Shown in pieces: positions 9,179-17,850 of a DNA stretch of 64,000 nt. The notes below the pieces were generated by a model, which did not search any database, had not been told where the DNA came from, and was given only the letters and a program-made list of their open reading frames with translations. The number at the start of each line of letters is the position of its first letter. The first letter of the stretch is position 1. The DNA comes from Clostridiales bacterium (lineage in GTDB: Bacteria; Bacillota; Clostridia; Lachnospirales; Lachnospiraceae), in contig JAGZJZ010000030.1 in assembly GCA_018365455.1 (NCBI GenBank), positions 9,563 to 73,562 of the forward strand. The letters are read 5' to 3'. The position numbers were made by a program, and so were the translations under genes.

Positions 9179-10300
9179 CTACTTTGCTAACTTTTGCGCA
9201 ATTTCCTGTAACAATACACGGTCAAATTCTGCCTTTTTACTAAGAAAGGGCATGTGATCTGCATCTGGTATATAAAAAATCTGCTTGTCTGGTGCCGCTA
9301 TTTTTTCAAAAAATTCCTTCGTGGGAAGATATGGACTGACATAGTCATTTTCTCCCATTATGTAATATACCGGAACCTGATAATCAACTCCGTAATTGTT
9401 TATGTCAGCTTCCTCCATTAAATATCGAACTACATCACCCTGAGCATTTACTACTTTAGACTGATTGAAGTAGGCTGAATTTATTAATTCGTTAAATGAA
9501 TAATATGGAGCTGCCAATATACGGATTATATTGCCAAATTTCATATTCACAGAAAGACCGTATTTGCTTTGGAGTGTTCTTACTGTCCTCATTTCCGTAT
9601 AGTCTGAACTGTATGCCGATGGAGGATATGGCGCAACAGCTTCCAGTGCCTTGATATCTTTTTGATTCCCCCTCGCTTTTACCAATTCAAGCGTCTTTTC
9701 ATAGCCCACGCGCTCATTGTTAAACATATTAACGACCTGGGCAATCCCAACATATGCGCTGTAATCCTCAGGAAAGGTCTGTACAGCCATGGTTCCCAAC
9801 ACCGTTCCCCAGCTATGCCCCATAAGGATGATTTTTTCCTTGCTAAGCCGTTTCTTAACATATGCCGTCACTTCATGAACATCTTCCAGTACACGTTCCG
9901 CACTCATTGTCTGTAGAACAACTTCAGGATCGTTTGCCAAGTAGGTTTTGCCTACGTTGCGCTGATCCCAGTGCACCACCGTAAAATCATTTTCCCACTC
10001 ATACTGGAACATTTGGAAAAGAGGCATCATTGAGTTACCGGGGCCCCCATGCACCCACAATATGACGGGGTTGTCAGCGTTTTGTCCCCGGATATATAAC
10101 GCTTGTTGTATGCCGCCGATCTCCACCATTTCCATGCGGTCGATTCCGGGAGCATCGATTTTATGGCTTGTCCGTATGACCCAGGGGGCTATCAGCCGCA
10201 AAACGGCAAATGCCAGAATAAAAGCAACAACTAGTGAGCAAAGTGCGAATAATAGCATATTAAGTACCTTCTTTCGTGTGTTTAATTTTAATTTTTTCAC
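9179..10300 (-). CDS. alpha/beta hydrolase, proline iminopeptidase-like, membrane-anchored
   Basis: The 373-residue product starts with a basic stretch and one membrane segment (about residues 14-38), so the catalytic part is probably anchored and outside the membrane. The hydrolase core shows the oxyanion HGGPG (about 89-93), the nucleophile elbow GHSWG (about 160-164), an acid in MGENDYVSP and the histidine in DADHMPF near the end. This combination is typical of the S33 prolyl aminopeptidase group, though many members have other substrates. The start overlaps the stop of the TetR gene by four bases, so it forms a regulator-enzyme operon and is likely repressed by that TetR protein. Confidence 0.85.
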   Translation of the reverse strand: MKKLKLNTRKKVLNMLLFALCSLVVAFILAFAVLRLIAPWVIRTSHKIDAPGIDRMEMVEIGGIQQALYIRGQNADNPVILWVHGGPGNSMMPLFQMFQYEWENDFTVVHWDQRNVGKTYLANDPEVVLQTMSAERVLEDVHEVTAYVKKRLSKEKIILMGHSWGTVLGTMAVQTFPEDYSAYVGIAQVVNMFNNERVGYEKTLELVKARGNQKDIKALEAVAPYPPSAYSSDYTEMRTVRTLQSKYGLSVNMKFGNIIRILAAPYYSFNELINSAYFNQSKVVNAQGDVVRYLMEEADINNYGVDYQVPVYYIMGENDYVSPYLPTKEFFEKIAAPDKQIFYIPDADHMPFLSKKAEFDRVLLQEIAQKLAK

Positions 10301-10953
10301 TCTACATGTCTCATTGGTTTCTTATCATAAAAAATATTAATTGATTCTATAATCTCATCTTCTAGGATATCAACGCCTACTTGTCTCATAAGATACTGTA
10401 AAAATTGAAATCGTTTACGAAGTGTTGGAGAGTCTGCCTGAAATACATCCTTATCACACCAAAAGTTGAGGAGCAGTGAAAGTACCTCTGCACATTCATC
10501 TGGAAATGCCGTAGTGATGCTTCCATCTTCTATGCCTTCTCGTATAACATCTGCTATTATTGGCGAAAGTTTTTTTAAATTGCCTTGTGTAAATGCCAGT
10601 ATAATATGCGGACTTTCTATCGCGCTTGCAATCATGTTATTGGACTCTTTTATCTTCTCATCCGTCAAATTCCGCCTAACTAAACTTCTAAGCTTTTCTT
10701 TTGCAGTAAGTCCATGCATTTCATCAAGCAATTTATTTACGGTATCAATTATCTGTTCAAACTGTGTTTCCATGACCGCTTTAAAAATATCTTCTTTAGT
10801 ATTAAAGTGATGAGTAATTGCACCCTTAGACATTCCTAAAGATTCTACGATATCCTGCATACTTGTTTTGTCATATCCTTTTTCTGCAAACAACTTTGCG
10901 GAAATGGCGATGATGTTTTCAATAGTTTGCTTTGGATTGTTCTTTCTAGCCAT
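10297..10953 (-). CDS. TetR/AcrR-family transcriptional repressor
   Basis: The 218-residue product opens with MARKNNPKQTIENIIA, then a helix-turn-helix with KGYDKTSMQDIVESLGMSKGAITHHFNTKEDIF, the hallmark of TetR DNA-binding domains. The rest is the variable ligand domain. The start at 10953 is preferred because AAGGGGG lies just upstream; a longer frame to 11019 would begin inside the promoter. It is the first gene of an operon with the hydrolase at 9179 and probably represses itself through the palindrome at 10970-10990. Confidence 0.9.
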   Translation of the reverse strand: MARKNNPKQTIENIIAISAKLFAEKGYDKTSMQDIVESLGMSKGAITHHFNTKEDIFKAVMETQFEQIIDTVNKLLDEMHGLTAKEKLRSLVRRNLTDEKIKESNNMIASAIESPHIILAFTQGNLKKLSPIIADVIREGIEDGSITTAFPDECAEVLSLLLNFWCDKDVFQADSPTLRKRFQFLQYLMRQVGVDILEDEIIESINIFYDKKPMRHVE

Positions 10954-10969
10954 AATATAAACCCCCTTA

Positions 10970-11019
10970 AAAAACCGACTGTTGGTTTTTATTATATAGA
11001 TTATACGTGAACCTGTCAA
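10970..11019 (-). promoter_or_regulatory. tetR promoter with overlapping palindromic operator
   Basis: On the minus strand TTGACA (11014-11019) and TATAAT (10991-10996) are separated by exactly 17 bases, a consensus sigma-A promoter. Directly downstream, 10970-10990 is a 21-bp palindrome AAAAACCnACnGTnGGTTTTT centred on 10980, where it would cover the transcription start. This is the expected site for autorepression by the adjacent TetR protein. Confidence 0.75.
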
Positions 11020-11135
11020 GCAGCATTAATGTCAAAGTAATAAAGACGTCTCGTCCACACGCCCTTAGTAAACTAGAGTTTTGCGCTACTGCCATAAAAA
11101 CCCCCTTTTATTTTTCAATGCTAAGAATTTTATCA

Positions 11136-11408
11136 TCATATTCTTCCATCGGTATCTTGATTTCTATAAGTTTTGAATATAGAATCTGGAATACTATTTG
11201 CGCTGCGCTCCATTTCTTTGATTAAATAAGCATATTCAAGAAATAGTTTGTCGCGAAGTGCATAAAAAGTTAATACTTCTAACTGCGAAATTATAGTAGC
11301 TAACATATCTAATGTCATTATTTTATTTTTTAAAGCTAATTCTTCTTGATCAGATGCATAAAGGCTTAAATACAATGCTAATTCTTTTTGTTCATCATTT
11401 AATCCCAT
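11136..11408 (-). CDS. small hypothetical protein, helical
   Basis: The 90-residue product is predicted by eye to be mostly helical and acidic (DEQKELALYLSLYASDQEELALK). TTAAAGGAGTGTAAC before the ATG is a good ribosome site, which supports a real gene. No signal peptide, membrane segment or known motif is visible. It stands alone between the TetR promoter and the secreted-protein gene, all on the minus strand. Function unknown. Confidence 0.55.
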   Translation of the reverse strand: MGLNDEQKELALYLSLYASDQEELALKNKIMTLDMLATIISQLEVLTFYALRDKLFLEYAYLIKEMERSANSIPDSIFKTYRNQDTDGRI

Positions 11409-11447
11409 GTTACACTCCTTTAATCATACTGTGTCTGGCTGTTATCG

Positions 11448-11590
11448 GTTGCTGTTCCTACATAGGAAAGCCGCCCATTACTGAGAAAGTATCTATTTCT
11501 CAAAACATTCCTGGGCGGCCTAAAGTATTTATTTACTGTTAAGTATTTTGATAATAACTTAACTTTTATAAAGTAGTTGCTGTTCCTACA
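11448..11590. repeat. 15-bp direct repeat enclosing an inverted repeat
   Basis: gttgctgttcctaca occurs at 11448-11462 and again at 11576-11590, the second copy being the last codons of the secreted-protein gene. Between them lie the 8-bp arms gccgccca and tgggcggc and an inner pair tgagaaa / tttctca, which could fold into a long hairpin after that gene. No T tract follows, so it is not a classical terminator. Confidence 0.45.
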
Positions 11591-12126
11591 AAGTTAAATG
11601 TCAGTGTGTCTTTGTACCGGCCTCTGAGATTTCCGCTGTGAGTCAAGGTTGCTGACACGTTTAATTTTTTGCTCAGTGATGTACCCGCAGCGGTATCCAT
11701 ACCGAATGTCCTTTGGAAATCCTGCTCTGTGGCATTATCACTAAATGTTTTGCCATCAATTGTCATACTGTATCTTGCCGGTGTACTGCCTGTTGGACCA
11801 GTTAATGCATATCCACCTGCAGATTTGACTTTACCTGTAACTTCTACTTTACTAAATGTAGCATCCAAATCCGTTCCGTTTATTCCAATCAATTCCACTT
11901 CTGACGTTATCGTTGTCTGTGAGTCTGTAAAGTTGAGAGATGTGGGTATTGTTACTCCCCATTTACCATTCCCATCTACATCAATAATGGTACTGTTGTC
12001 ATATGTAACCGGTGTTACCCCTTCTGATGCCGCCATAACTGTCAGAGCCGTGCCTCCCAGTGCCCCCATTAACATCATTGCGCATGTACCTACTGCCAAT
12101 CCTTTTGCTTTCTTGATTTTAAACAT
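11566..12126 (-). CDS. secreted protein of unknown function
   Basis: The 186-residue product begins MFKIKKAKGLAVG followed by a hydrophobic core and a VMAAS cleavage-like site (about residues 30-34), a Sec signal peptide. The mature part is beta-rich, lacks cysteines and any sorting or membrane anchor, and ends in GRYKDTLTFNFVGTATTL, similar in style to surface or pilus-like beta-sandwich proteins. The start at 12126 is chosen over an upstream ATG because GGAGGAAGATTTTA precedes it. The 33-codon gene at 12176 lies 49 bases upstream on the same strand, and a LytTR two-component system is divergent, so it may be a target of that system. Confidence 0.75.
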   Translation of the reverse strand: MFKIKKAKGLAVGTCAMMLMGALGGTALTVMAASEGVTPVTYDNSTIIDVDGNGKWGVTIPTSLNFTDSQTTITSEVELIGINGTDLDATFSKVEVTGKVKSAGGYALTGPTGSTPARYSMTIDGKTFSDNATEQDFQRTFGMDTAAGTSLSKKLNVSATLTHSGNLRGRYKDTLTFNFVGTATTL

Positions 12127-12175
12127 TAAAATCTTCCTCCTTTTGTTTTTTAGTATTCTGTTGTTCAATCTATAT

Positions 12176-12277
12176 CTACAGGATGGTTCTTAACAAGTCT
12201 ATTCCAATGACCGCACTGCACACAGTAACGAGTGTAAGTGCCACACCCCATCTTAATTTGCTTTTCTCCAACTTCAC
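12176..12277 (-). CDS. very short hydrophobic peptide gene (33 aa)
   Basis: Too short for usual gene finders. A GTG at 12277 preceded by AGGAGGGGAGGA starts a 34-codon frame ending at TAG. The peptide has a charged front (KLEKSKLR), one hydrophobic segment (WGVALTLVTVCSAVIGI) with a single cysteine, and a short tail. It precedes the secreted-protein gene by 49 bases on the same strand and faces an AgrC/LytTR-type two-component system. It could be a signal peptide precursor, a small membrane protein or a translated leader. It lacks the acidic C-terminal part expected of a typical AgrD. Confidence 0.45.
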   Translation of the reverse strand: MKLEKSKLRWGVALTLVTVCSAVIGIDLLRTIL

Positions 12278-12620
12278 TCCTCCCCTCCTATAGCTCAGCA
12301 AATGCTCTCCTTAACACGAAAAATAATATAACAAAGAAATCATATGCCGTGTACGTTTCCGAACAAACAGCAGATTTTCTGCACAAACAACATCTTTCTT
12401 TTTTTAATCTTTGAATCATCTCACTTCCAGCTTTTTAAGTTTGTATTCAGTCTGAATCCTGACAGGAATATCAATCCGTCAGGATTTTTAACCGGATCTG
12501 GAGATGGCTTATATATTATATTTTTGCCATTAAAAAAAATTTGTAGAAATTTGAAACACCATCTGATATACTCTGATATACATAAGCGAGATTTATGTTA
12601 ATTTGAGAGGAGGATTTCTT
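12278..12620. other. divergent intergenic region upstream of the two-component system
   Basis: This AT-rich region should hold both divergent promoters. A perfect 10-bp tandem repeat, tctgatatac twice, occurs at about 12562-12582, some 40 bases before the response-regulator start. LytTR proteins bind pairs of direct repeats, so this is a candidate site. Nothing coding is seen. Confidence 0.4.
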
Positions 12621-13348
12621 ATGCTTCAAATATGTCTTTGTGACGATGATAAAACCATAGCTAACCGTTTCATGCCTATGATCCGCGACATCCTAAAAAA
12701 CCATCCTGCCCAGATTACGTATCTGAAGAGCGGCGAAAGTTTTTTATTTCATTTTAGGGAAAATCCAAACTTTATGGACATTATTCTGATGGACATTGAG
12801 ATGGGGAAACCAACGGTATTGAGGTGATGAAGGAAATGCGCCGTCTGGGCTGCAAAAGTGAACTAATCTATCTCACCGCCATGAGAGACTATGTGTTCGA
12901 CAGTTTTGACACACTTCCCCTGCACTATATACTGAAAATGGATCTGGACATCAACAAGTTCCAGTCTGTCCTGATCGACGCTGCAGTCAGAGCCATGCAA
13001 AAAAAAGACAGCATGATTGCCGTTGGCAACAACAGGAATTCCACCAAAGTGGATAAAAAACATCTCATGTATCTTGAATCATCCAAGCACCAGGTTCTGT
13101 TCCACGTGACCGGCAGTATCCCACTTGCATATTCTACCACCCTCTCTAAAGCCATCGAACTGGTCGGTACAGACAACTTTACTCAAATCCATAAATCCTA
13201 CGTAGTAAATTTGAATCACATATGTAAGATCAAGAGTACTTCCGTGATTCTAATTGACGGTACTGAATTGCCTCTGGGCAGAAAGTTTGTGTCCAGTGTA
13301 AGGAAGATCTTCTCAGATTTCCTTACAAGAAATACCCTAGAGGTGTAG
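12621..13348 (+). pseudogene. LytTR response regulator (AgrA-like), frameshifted
   Basis: The ATG at 12621 follows GAGAGGAGG. The first frame encodes a receiver start (LCDDDKTIANRF) and the phosphorylation strand IILMDIEMG, then goes out of frame after codon 60 or so and stops at TGA near 12827. The second frame continues with NGIEVMKEMRRLG, the rest of the receiver, and a complete LytTR DNA-binding domain (KKHLMYLESSKHQVLFHV, FTQIHKSYVVNLNHI) to 13348. Adding one A at the ggggaaacc run near 12800 restores EMGKTNGIEV and a single protein of about 242 residues. The C-terminal part alone has no good ribosome site. Its partner kinase follows after 3 bases. This is either a real inactivation or a sequence error. 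Confidence 0.8.
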
Positions 13349-13351
13349 CCC

Positions 13352-14701
13352 ATGGACTTCTTACTGTTGGAAATATTCTTTGCAATAACTAGCAGTGTTG
13401 TCTACTGCTATGCAATGCTGAACTATGCTGGTTCAATAATGGGGTTTCGTTTAGAACGGCTGAGATGGATCGCTTCTCTTACCGTATGTGGTGCCAGCGC
13501 CCTCTACACATGCCTTACGTTGTTTTATGTTCCCATTCCGCTGATTTATATTATGGCTTTTTTTATTATCCTGATCCTGTTTCGCATATTTCTGAACGGC
13601 TCATGCCTGCAATGCGTGTTTGCTGCTGGAAATTTTATCTTTCATATCGTGTCTTTCCGGGGAGTCACGCTGGCCATTCTCTCGCTGACTACTGGTGTAA
13701 AACTTTCTGTCATCGCCGAGAATAAAACCTTGAGCAGCCTGTCACTGGGTTTAACTTTTACACTGGCTTTTATTTACCTGATATTTTTCTTTAGCCGTCT
13801 CTATCCACAAATGAAGATTATCGCTGTCGCACAAAAACCTAAGTACCTAAAAATCATGTCCTACAGTCAGGGTATTTTAAATATACTGCTTATTTTGGGA
13901 AGTACCGTGTACTATTTTGAGGACATCGATATATGGTTCTCCATTTACCATCTGTTAGCCTATATCCTGATTTTTATTTTATTTTACATCCTGTTTGATT
14001 TCTGTGTGAAAAGCAGCCGCCTTCAGGAGTTCCAATCAGCTTACAACCTATATGAGCAGCAATTGGAAAAGCAGGTAGATGCCTATACCACCCAGGAACA
14101 GTATATACAACGCATGCGGAAATTCAGACACGATTGGTTAAACTTAAAAAACACACTTGCCCCTATGCTGGAAACAGGGAGCAGAGAGGAACTTTTAAGC
14201 TTTCTCGGGCAGATTGACTCTGCACTGTACTGCCTGTCTGGCACATATAAGGAATTTTCCAACAATCCGTTAGTGCAGGCCATCTTAATTCACACCCAAG
14301 CACTCTGCCAAAAACACGGAATTCTCTTGGAAGCAACAGCTGTATTCCCACTTGAACTGCCGCTTGGCAATCTGGATCTCTGCCGCATATTCACTAACAT
14401 TACCAACAATGCTGTGGAAGCAAACAGACTGCTGGAGGATTGTTTTCATAAATACATCCATATCACCACAGCTGTAAATTTGAACTGGTGCACGATTATT
14501 TGTGAAAACAGTTTTAGCGGAGCTATTCAAAAGAGTGGTGACACCTACTCCTCCACGAAGGAAGATACCAGTGCCCACGGCTTTGGCATAAAAAATGTGA
14601 AAGATATCATTGAAGCCTGCGGAGGCTTTGTGCAGATTGAACCGGATGTCTCCAATATGGTATTTAAGATTCTCATCCATATTCCTGTCATATCGTCATG
14701 A
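13352..14701 (+). CDS. AgrC-like sensor histidine kinase (GHKL ATPase)
   Basis: The 449-residue product has about six membrane segments in the first 215 residues, then a coiled linker and the dimerisation helix with the phosphorylated histidine in MRKFRHDWLNL (about 250-260). The ATPase part shows the N box ITNNAVEANRL (about 350-360) and the G box HGFGIKNVKDIIEACGG (about 410-425), as in AgrC/ComD-type HPK10 kinases, which sense peptides at the membrane. It starts 3 bases after the response-regulator stop and is in one operon with it. The ligand is unknown; the short peptide and secreted protein encoded divergently are worth testing. Confidence 0.88.
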   Translation: MDFLLLEIFFAITSSVVYCYAMLNYAGSIMGFRLERLRWIASLTVCGASALYTCLTLFYVPIPLIYIMAFFIILILFRIFLNGSCLQCVFAAGNFIFHIVSFRGVTLAILSLTTGVKLSVIAENKTLSSLSLGLTFTLAFIYLIFFFSRLYPQMKIIAVAQKPKYLKIMSYSQGILNILLILGSTVYYFEDIDIWFSIYHLLAYILIFILFYILFDFCVKSSRLQEFQSAYNLYEQQLEKQVDAYTTQEQYIQRMRKFRHDWLNLKNTLAPMLETGSREELLSFLGQIDSALYCLSGTYKEFSNNPLVQAILIHTQALCQKHGILLEATAVFPLELPLGNLDLCRIFTNITNNAVEANRLLEDCFHKYIHITTAVNLNWCTIICENSFSGAIQKSGDTYSSTKEDTSAHGFGIKNVKDIIEACGGFVQIEPDVSNMVFKILIHIPVISS

Positions 14702-14817
14702 ATAGTAATTAGGCTAACAGGTATTTATATGGCCATTAGTCATGAGTGCTTGGGAATAGTTGGGCCTGTAAATCATACGGTGGCTGACTTCAGCTGCTTA
14801 TAGACAATCAATACTGC

Positions 14818-14976
14818 CTATACAGCGGTTTTCTCTACTTCTCGCACAAACCCAATACTCATCATGGCCCGGTCAACAACTTGTGTAAGTATTTTTCTAC
14901 CCTCTTCTATTGGCAATGTATCCAGATCTACCCATTCTCCATTTACTTTTATTTGGCTGACTACTTCCAATGCCAT
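14818..14976 (-). CDS. small hypothetical protein of a mobile-element type
   Basis: The 52-residue product MALEVVSQIKVNGEW... contains a short beta pair (SQIKVNGEWVDLD) and a helix; no known domain is recognised. The start at 14976 is set by GGAGGTGTGTACTT upstream. It lies beside a large serine recombinase and an XRE fragment, as such short genes often do in small clostridial integrated elements. Function unknown. Confidence 0.5.
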   Translation of the reverse strand: MALEVVSQIKVNGEWVDLDTLPIEEGRKILTQVVDRAMMSIGFVREVEKTAV

Positions 14977-15316
14977 AAGTACACACCTCCATGTATAAAA
15001 CATCTATTGATTTAATTCTATGCACTACTGGTTGTACTTGTTGTTTAAAAATTTTAATTCTGATAAGAGAAATATTGTCGAATAACTCTTATTTTTTCTC
15101 TGAAAAAAGGTTAGTGGAGTAGTCTTGATCTTTAGCAAGATCCTAATGATACACTTATACTACTTTGCCAAGCAGTTTTGTTAAATGCGCTCACGCATAT
15201 ATTGTAATTCGTACTAATAATTAGTATGCATCAATAGTTTTATTCTTATAACTATTGACTTTTCTACTAATCATTATTAATATGTAATCATGGTAAAAAA
15301 AAGAGTGGTGAAACGT
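14977..15316. promoter_or_regulatory. intergenic region with two palindromes
   Basis: There is no gene here. 15212-15226 is a perfect palindrome TACTAATAATTAGTA and 15184-15197 contains ATGCG-4-CGCAT. The related word actaat or tagta recurs before the XRE fragment and before the recombinase (near 15718), so these may be operators of the XRE regulator. Confidence 0.35.
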
Positions 15317-15584
15317 TTGTCAACTTATACTGAAAATCTTAACGATAGAATTAAAGAAGTCAGAAAGGCTTTGAATATATCACAAAAAGAAGTTGCAAAA
15401 GAAATGGGTGTATCCCAAGGAACAATCAGTTGGAGTGAACAACCAGGTAATAGTGTTCCGAAAGTACTTAGATCCCCAGATAAGAAAAGCTATCATTGAA
15501 CACTTCAGAAATATTCTTTTCTCCTCCAATCCTGCTACAAAAAGTCTTTATGATGAATATCCGGAAACACCAGAAAATCTGTAG
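15317..15584 (+). pseudogene. XRE-family HTH regulator, truncated or frameshifted
   Basis: From a TTG at 15317 (GTGGTG upstream) the frame encodes STYTENLNDRIKEVRKAL then ISQKEVAKEMGVSQGTISW, a clear helix-turn-helix, and SEQPGNSVP; it then diverges and stops at 15499. An overlapping frame (15393-15584) carries LDPQIRKAIIEHFRNI and ends at 15584, so a small frameshift or deletion near 15460 probably broke the gene. Similar XRE regulators with the SEQPGN ending are common in small clostridial elements. It precedes the recombinase gene on the same strand. Confidence 0.55.
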
Positions 15585-15740
15585 ATAAAATATCCTCCTT
15601 TAAATACATCTTTTCTTTTTAATTTATGTATTTTTTATTCTAAACCAACACCTTTCTCCCGTAAGATTGGGCGCTTATCTATTATAATTTTAGTTAGTAA
15701 GTTTTTGTACTTTTTTGACTAATAATATGAGGTGATTTCA

Positions 15741-17195
15741 ATGAAAGATAATTTATCTACAGATAATTACCAAGAAGGTGCACTCTATATTCGTGTGTCT
15801 ACAGATAAACAGGAGGAATTGTCTCCAGATGCTCAAAAACGCTTGGGGCTCGAATATGCAAAGAAAAATAAAATAATGGTTTCGCCAGAACATATTTATA
15901 TAGAAAATGGAATTTCAGGGCGGCATGCCGACAAAAGACCGGCTTTCCAGAAAATGATATCAAATGCCAAACAAAAGCCAGCTCCTTTCCAGGTAATTTT
16001 AGTTTGGAAGTTTAGTCGATTTGCACGTAATCAGGAAGAAAGCATCGTTTATAAATCACTTTTACGTAAGCAATGTAATATTGATGTTGTCAGTATCTCT
16101 GAGCCATTGATTGAAGGACCATTTGGCAGTTTGATAGAGAGAATCATTGAGTGGATGGATGAATACTACTCTATTCGCCTATCTGGTGAAGTTGTCAGAG
16201 GAATGACAGAAAAAGCCCTGCGCGGAGGCTATCAGGCTGCGCCTTGCCTGGGGTATAATGCCGTAAGCGACGGCAGACCTTTCGTTATCAATGAGGAAGA
16301 ATTTAAAATCGTAGAATATATTTGTAACCAGTATGATAATTTTCATTTGGAACCTACCAGTATTGCCAGAAAAGTAAATGCCATGGGGTATAGAACAAAG
16401 CGGGGAAATACATTTGAGAAACGAAGTATCGAATATATTTTAAAAAATCCTTTTTATGCCGGCATAGTAATATGGAATGGTAATAAATTTATGGGGACAC
16501 ACGAAGTAAGGTTTAGTTTAGAACAATATGAAGCCCGCATAGCTCGTTTAAACAGTGAATTTCGACCTGTAAAACGCCGAAGTGTATCAACTTGCCAGCA
16601 TTGGCTTTCAGGGCTCATAAGATGCCCTATATGTGGTTCTACTCTTGCTTACAACAAAAGAGAAAGTAACGGAAATGGATTTTTTCAATGCTGGCAGTAT
16701 AGCAAGGGAATGCATCCCGGATCTATGTGCATATCTGAGAAAAAGCTATATGAAGGTGTAATCCGATATTTTGAAAGCGTACTGAATGGAATGAATTTTG
16801 AATATAGATATGCTTTGCCAGATAATCGCAGTGATGACAGCGAGTTAGATCTGTTAAAAATACAATTAGAAAAGTTAAACAATCGTGAAAGACGAATCAA
16901 ACTTGCCTATGAAAATGAAATTGATACATTAGAAGAATATAAAGAAAATAAATCCAGAATAAAAAATGAACGTGAAGAAATAGAAAAAATGATTGCTTCC
17001 TATACTCCGTCTGAGCCTCAGGTTCTCTCAAATGAAGATGTAAAAAAGTGTATACAAAAAGTATACGATGTTGTTAAAAATCCTGCTATAGACTATGAAG
17101 TAAAAGGGGCTTTTATGAGATCGTTAGTCGAAGAGATCATTTATGACAAAGATAATAAAAGACTGCTATTCCATCTATATATCTCAAACCCCTGA
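15741..17195 (+). CDS. large serine site-specific recombinase
   Basis: The 484-residue product has the resolvase catalytic domain with the nucleophile in YIRVSTDKQ (about residues 15-23), arginines in VWKFSRFARN and the helix E region, then the Recombinase domain (KALRGGYQAAPCLGYN) and a zinc ribbon with CPICGSTL and a later cysteine pair (about 293-330), and a coiled-coil tail. These proteins integrate and excise phages and mobile elements. The ATG at 15741 is preferred (GAGGTGATTTCA). No structural or conjugation genes are present nearby, so the rest of the element seems lost, or this is a minimal element with the small genes at 14818 and 15317. Confidence 0.92.
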   Translation: MKDNLSTDNYQEGALYIRVSTDKQEELSPDAQKRLGLEYAKKNKIMVSPEHIYIENGISGRHADKRPAFQKMISNAKQKPAPFQVILVWKFSRFARNQEESIVYKSLLRKQCNIDVVSISEPLIEGPFGSLIERIIEWMDEYYSIRLSGEVVRGMTEKALRGGYQAAPCLGYNAVSDGRPFVINEEEFKIVEYICNQYDNFHLEPTSIARKVNAMGYRTKRGNTFEKRSIEYILKNPFYAGIVIWNGNKFMGTHEVRFSLEQYEARIARLNSEFRPVKRRSVSTCQHWLSGLIRCPICGSTLAYNKRESNGNGFFQCWQYSKGMHPGSMCISEKKLYEGVIRYFESVLNGMNFEYRYALPDNRSDDSELDLLKIQLEKLNNRERRIKLAYENEIDTLEEYKENKSRIKNEREEIEKMIASYTPSEPQVLSNEDVKKCIQKVYDVVKNPAIDYEVKGAFMRSLVEEIIYDKDNKRLLFHLYISNP

Positions 17196-17212
17196 TAAAT
17201 CAGGGGTTTGAG
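17183..17212. terminator. perfect hairpin over the recombinase stop codon
   Basis: Arms 17183-17195 and 17200-17212 are a perfect 13-bp inverted repeat (ctcaaacccctga) with a 4-base loop; the recombinase stop codon lies in the left arm. Only a weak T stretch follows, so it may be a terminator or may mark the element end. Confidence 0.55.
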
Positions 17213-17280
17213 AATTTACAGGATAAAGATTGGTTAAATATTTTACAAATATATTTAGTATTTTTCTCTCAGGAAAACAA

Positions 17281-17832
17281 TTAGGGGTTGAAAAGGATCA
17301 TGTGCAGCATTGCAGATTCATTGCCTACATTTTTGTATGAATGAACGGTATCTGCTCTAAATCGTATGCTCTCACCATTAGCAACTATAAACTTTTGACC
17401 GTCGGAATAAATCTCAATTTTACCAGTGAAAATTGTAATAAATTCAGTGGTTCCCTTTAAATGTGGTTCAGATTCCCAATAACTGCCCTTGTCTAATTCC
17501 AGATAATATACTGCGAATCTGCGGTTCTCATTATCTGGAAAAATAGAATAGTTTTTTACCTTTCCTCCATCTTCAAGTAAAGGCTGAATTTCCGATGTTT
17601 TTACAATCTCATATAGGCACTTTGGACGAATTGTTAAAGCATCAAATGGCACTTTCATTCCGTTTGAAATTTTCCACAATGTAGAAATAGTCGGATTTCC
17701 GTCACCACGTTCAATTTGTGCAAGCATACTCTTACTAACACCGCTTAACTTTGCAAGTTCGTCCATACTTAACTTGTTATTTTCACGCAGCCGCCTAATA
17801 TTTTTGGCAACAATCATATTCATGGAATCCAA
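17281..17832 (-). CDS. XRE-family regulator with C-terminal cupin domain
   Basis: The 183-residue product carries an N-terminal helix-turn-helix (NIRRLRENNKLSMDELAKLS then SKSMLAQIERGDGNPTISTL) and a cupin_2 sensor domain (about 110-180: FITIFTGKIEIYSDGQKF and DTVHSYKN). The family represses or activates small transporters and amino-acid or polyamine genes. A TTG start at 17832 is favoured because AGGAG lies 8-9 bases before it; an ATG three codons later has too long a spacing. It is divergent from a LysE-type exporter gene, a standard pairing, so that gene is the likely target. Confidence 0.9.
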   Translation of the reverse strand: MDSMNMIVAKNIRRLRENNKLSMDELAKLSGVSKSMLAQIERGDGNPTISTLWKISNGMKVPFDALTIRPKCLYEIVKTSEIQPLLEDGGKVKNYSIFPDNENRRFAVYYLELDKGSYWESEPHLKGTTEFITIFTGKIEIYSDGQKFIVANGESIRFRADTVHSYKNVGNESAMLHMILFNP

Positions 17833-17850
17833 AAAAATCGCTCCTCTCTA

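Noticed and set aside
10967..11095. 42-residue minus-strand frame starting MAVAQNSSLLRACG
   Set aside because: It has an AAAGGGGG site but runs through the tetR promoter and operator; probably chance or a gene remnant.
12176..12277. AgrD autoinducer precursor
   Set aside because: One cysteine and a hydrophobic segment, but no acidic tail and no AgrB; kept as an unknown short peptide.
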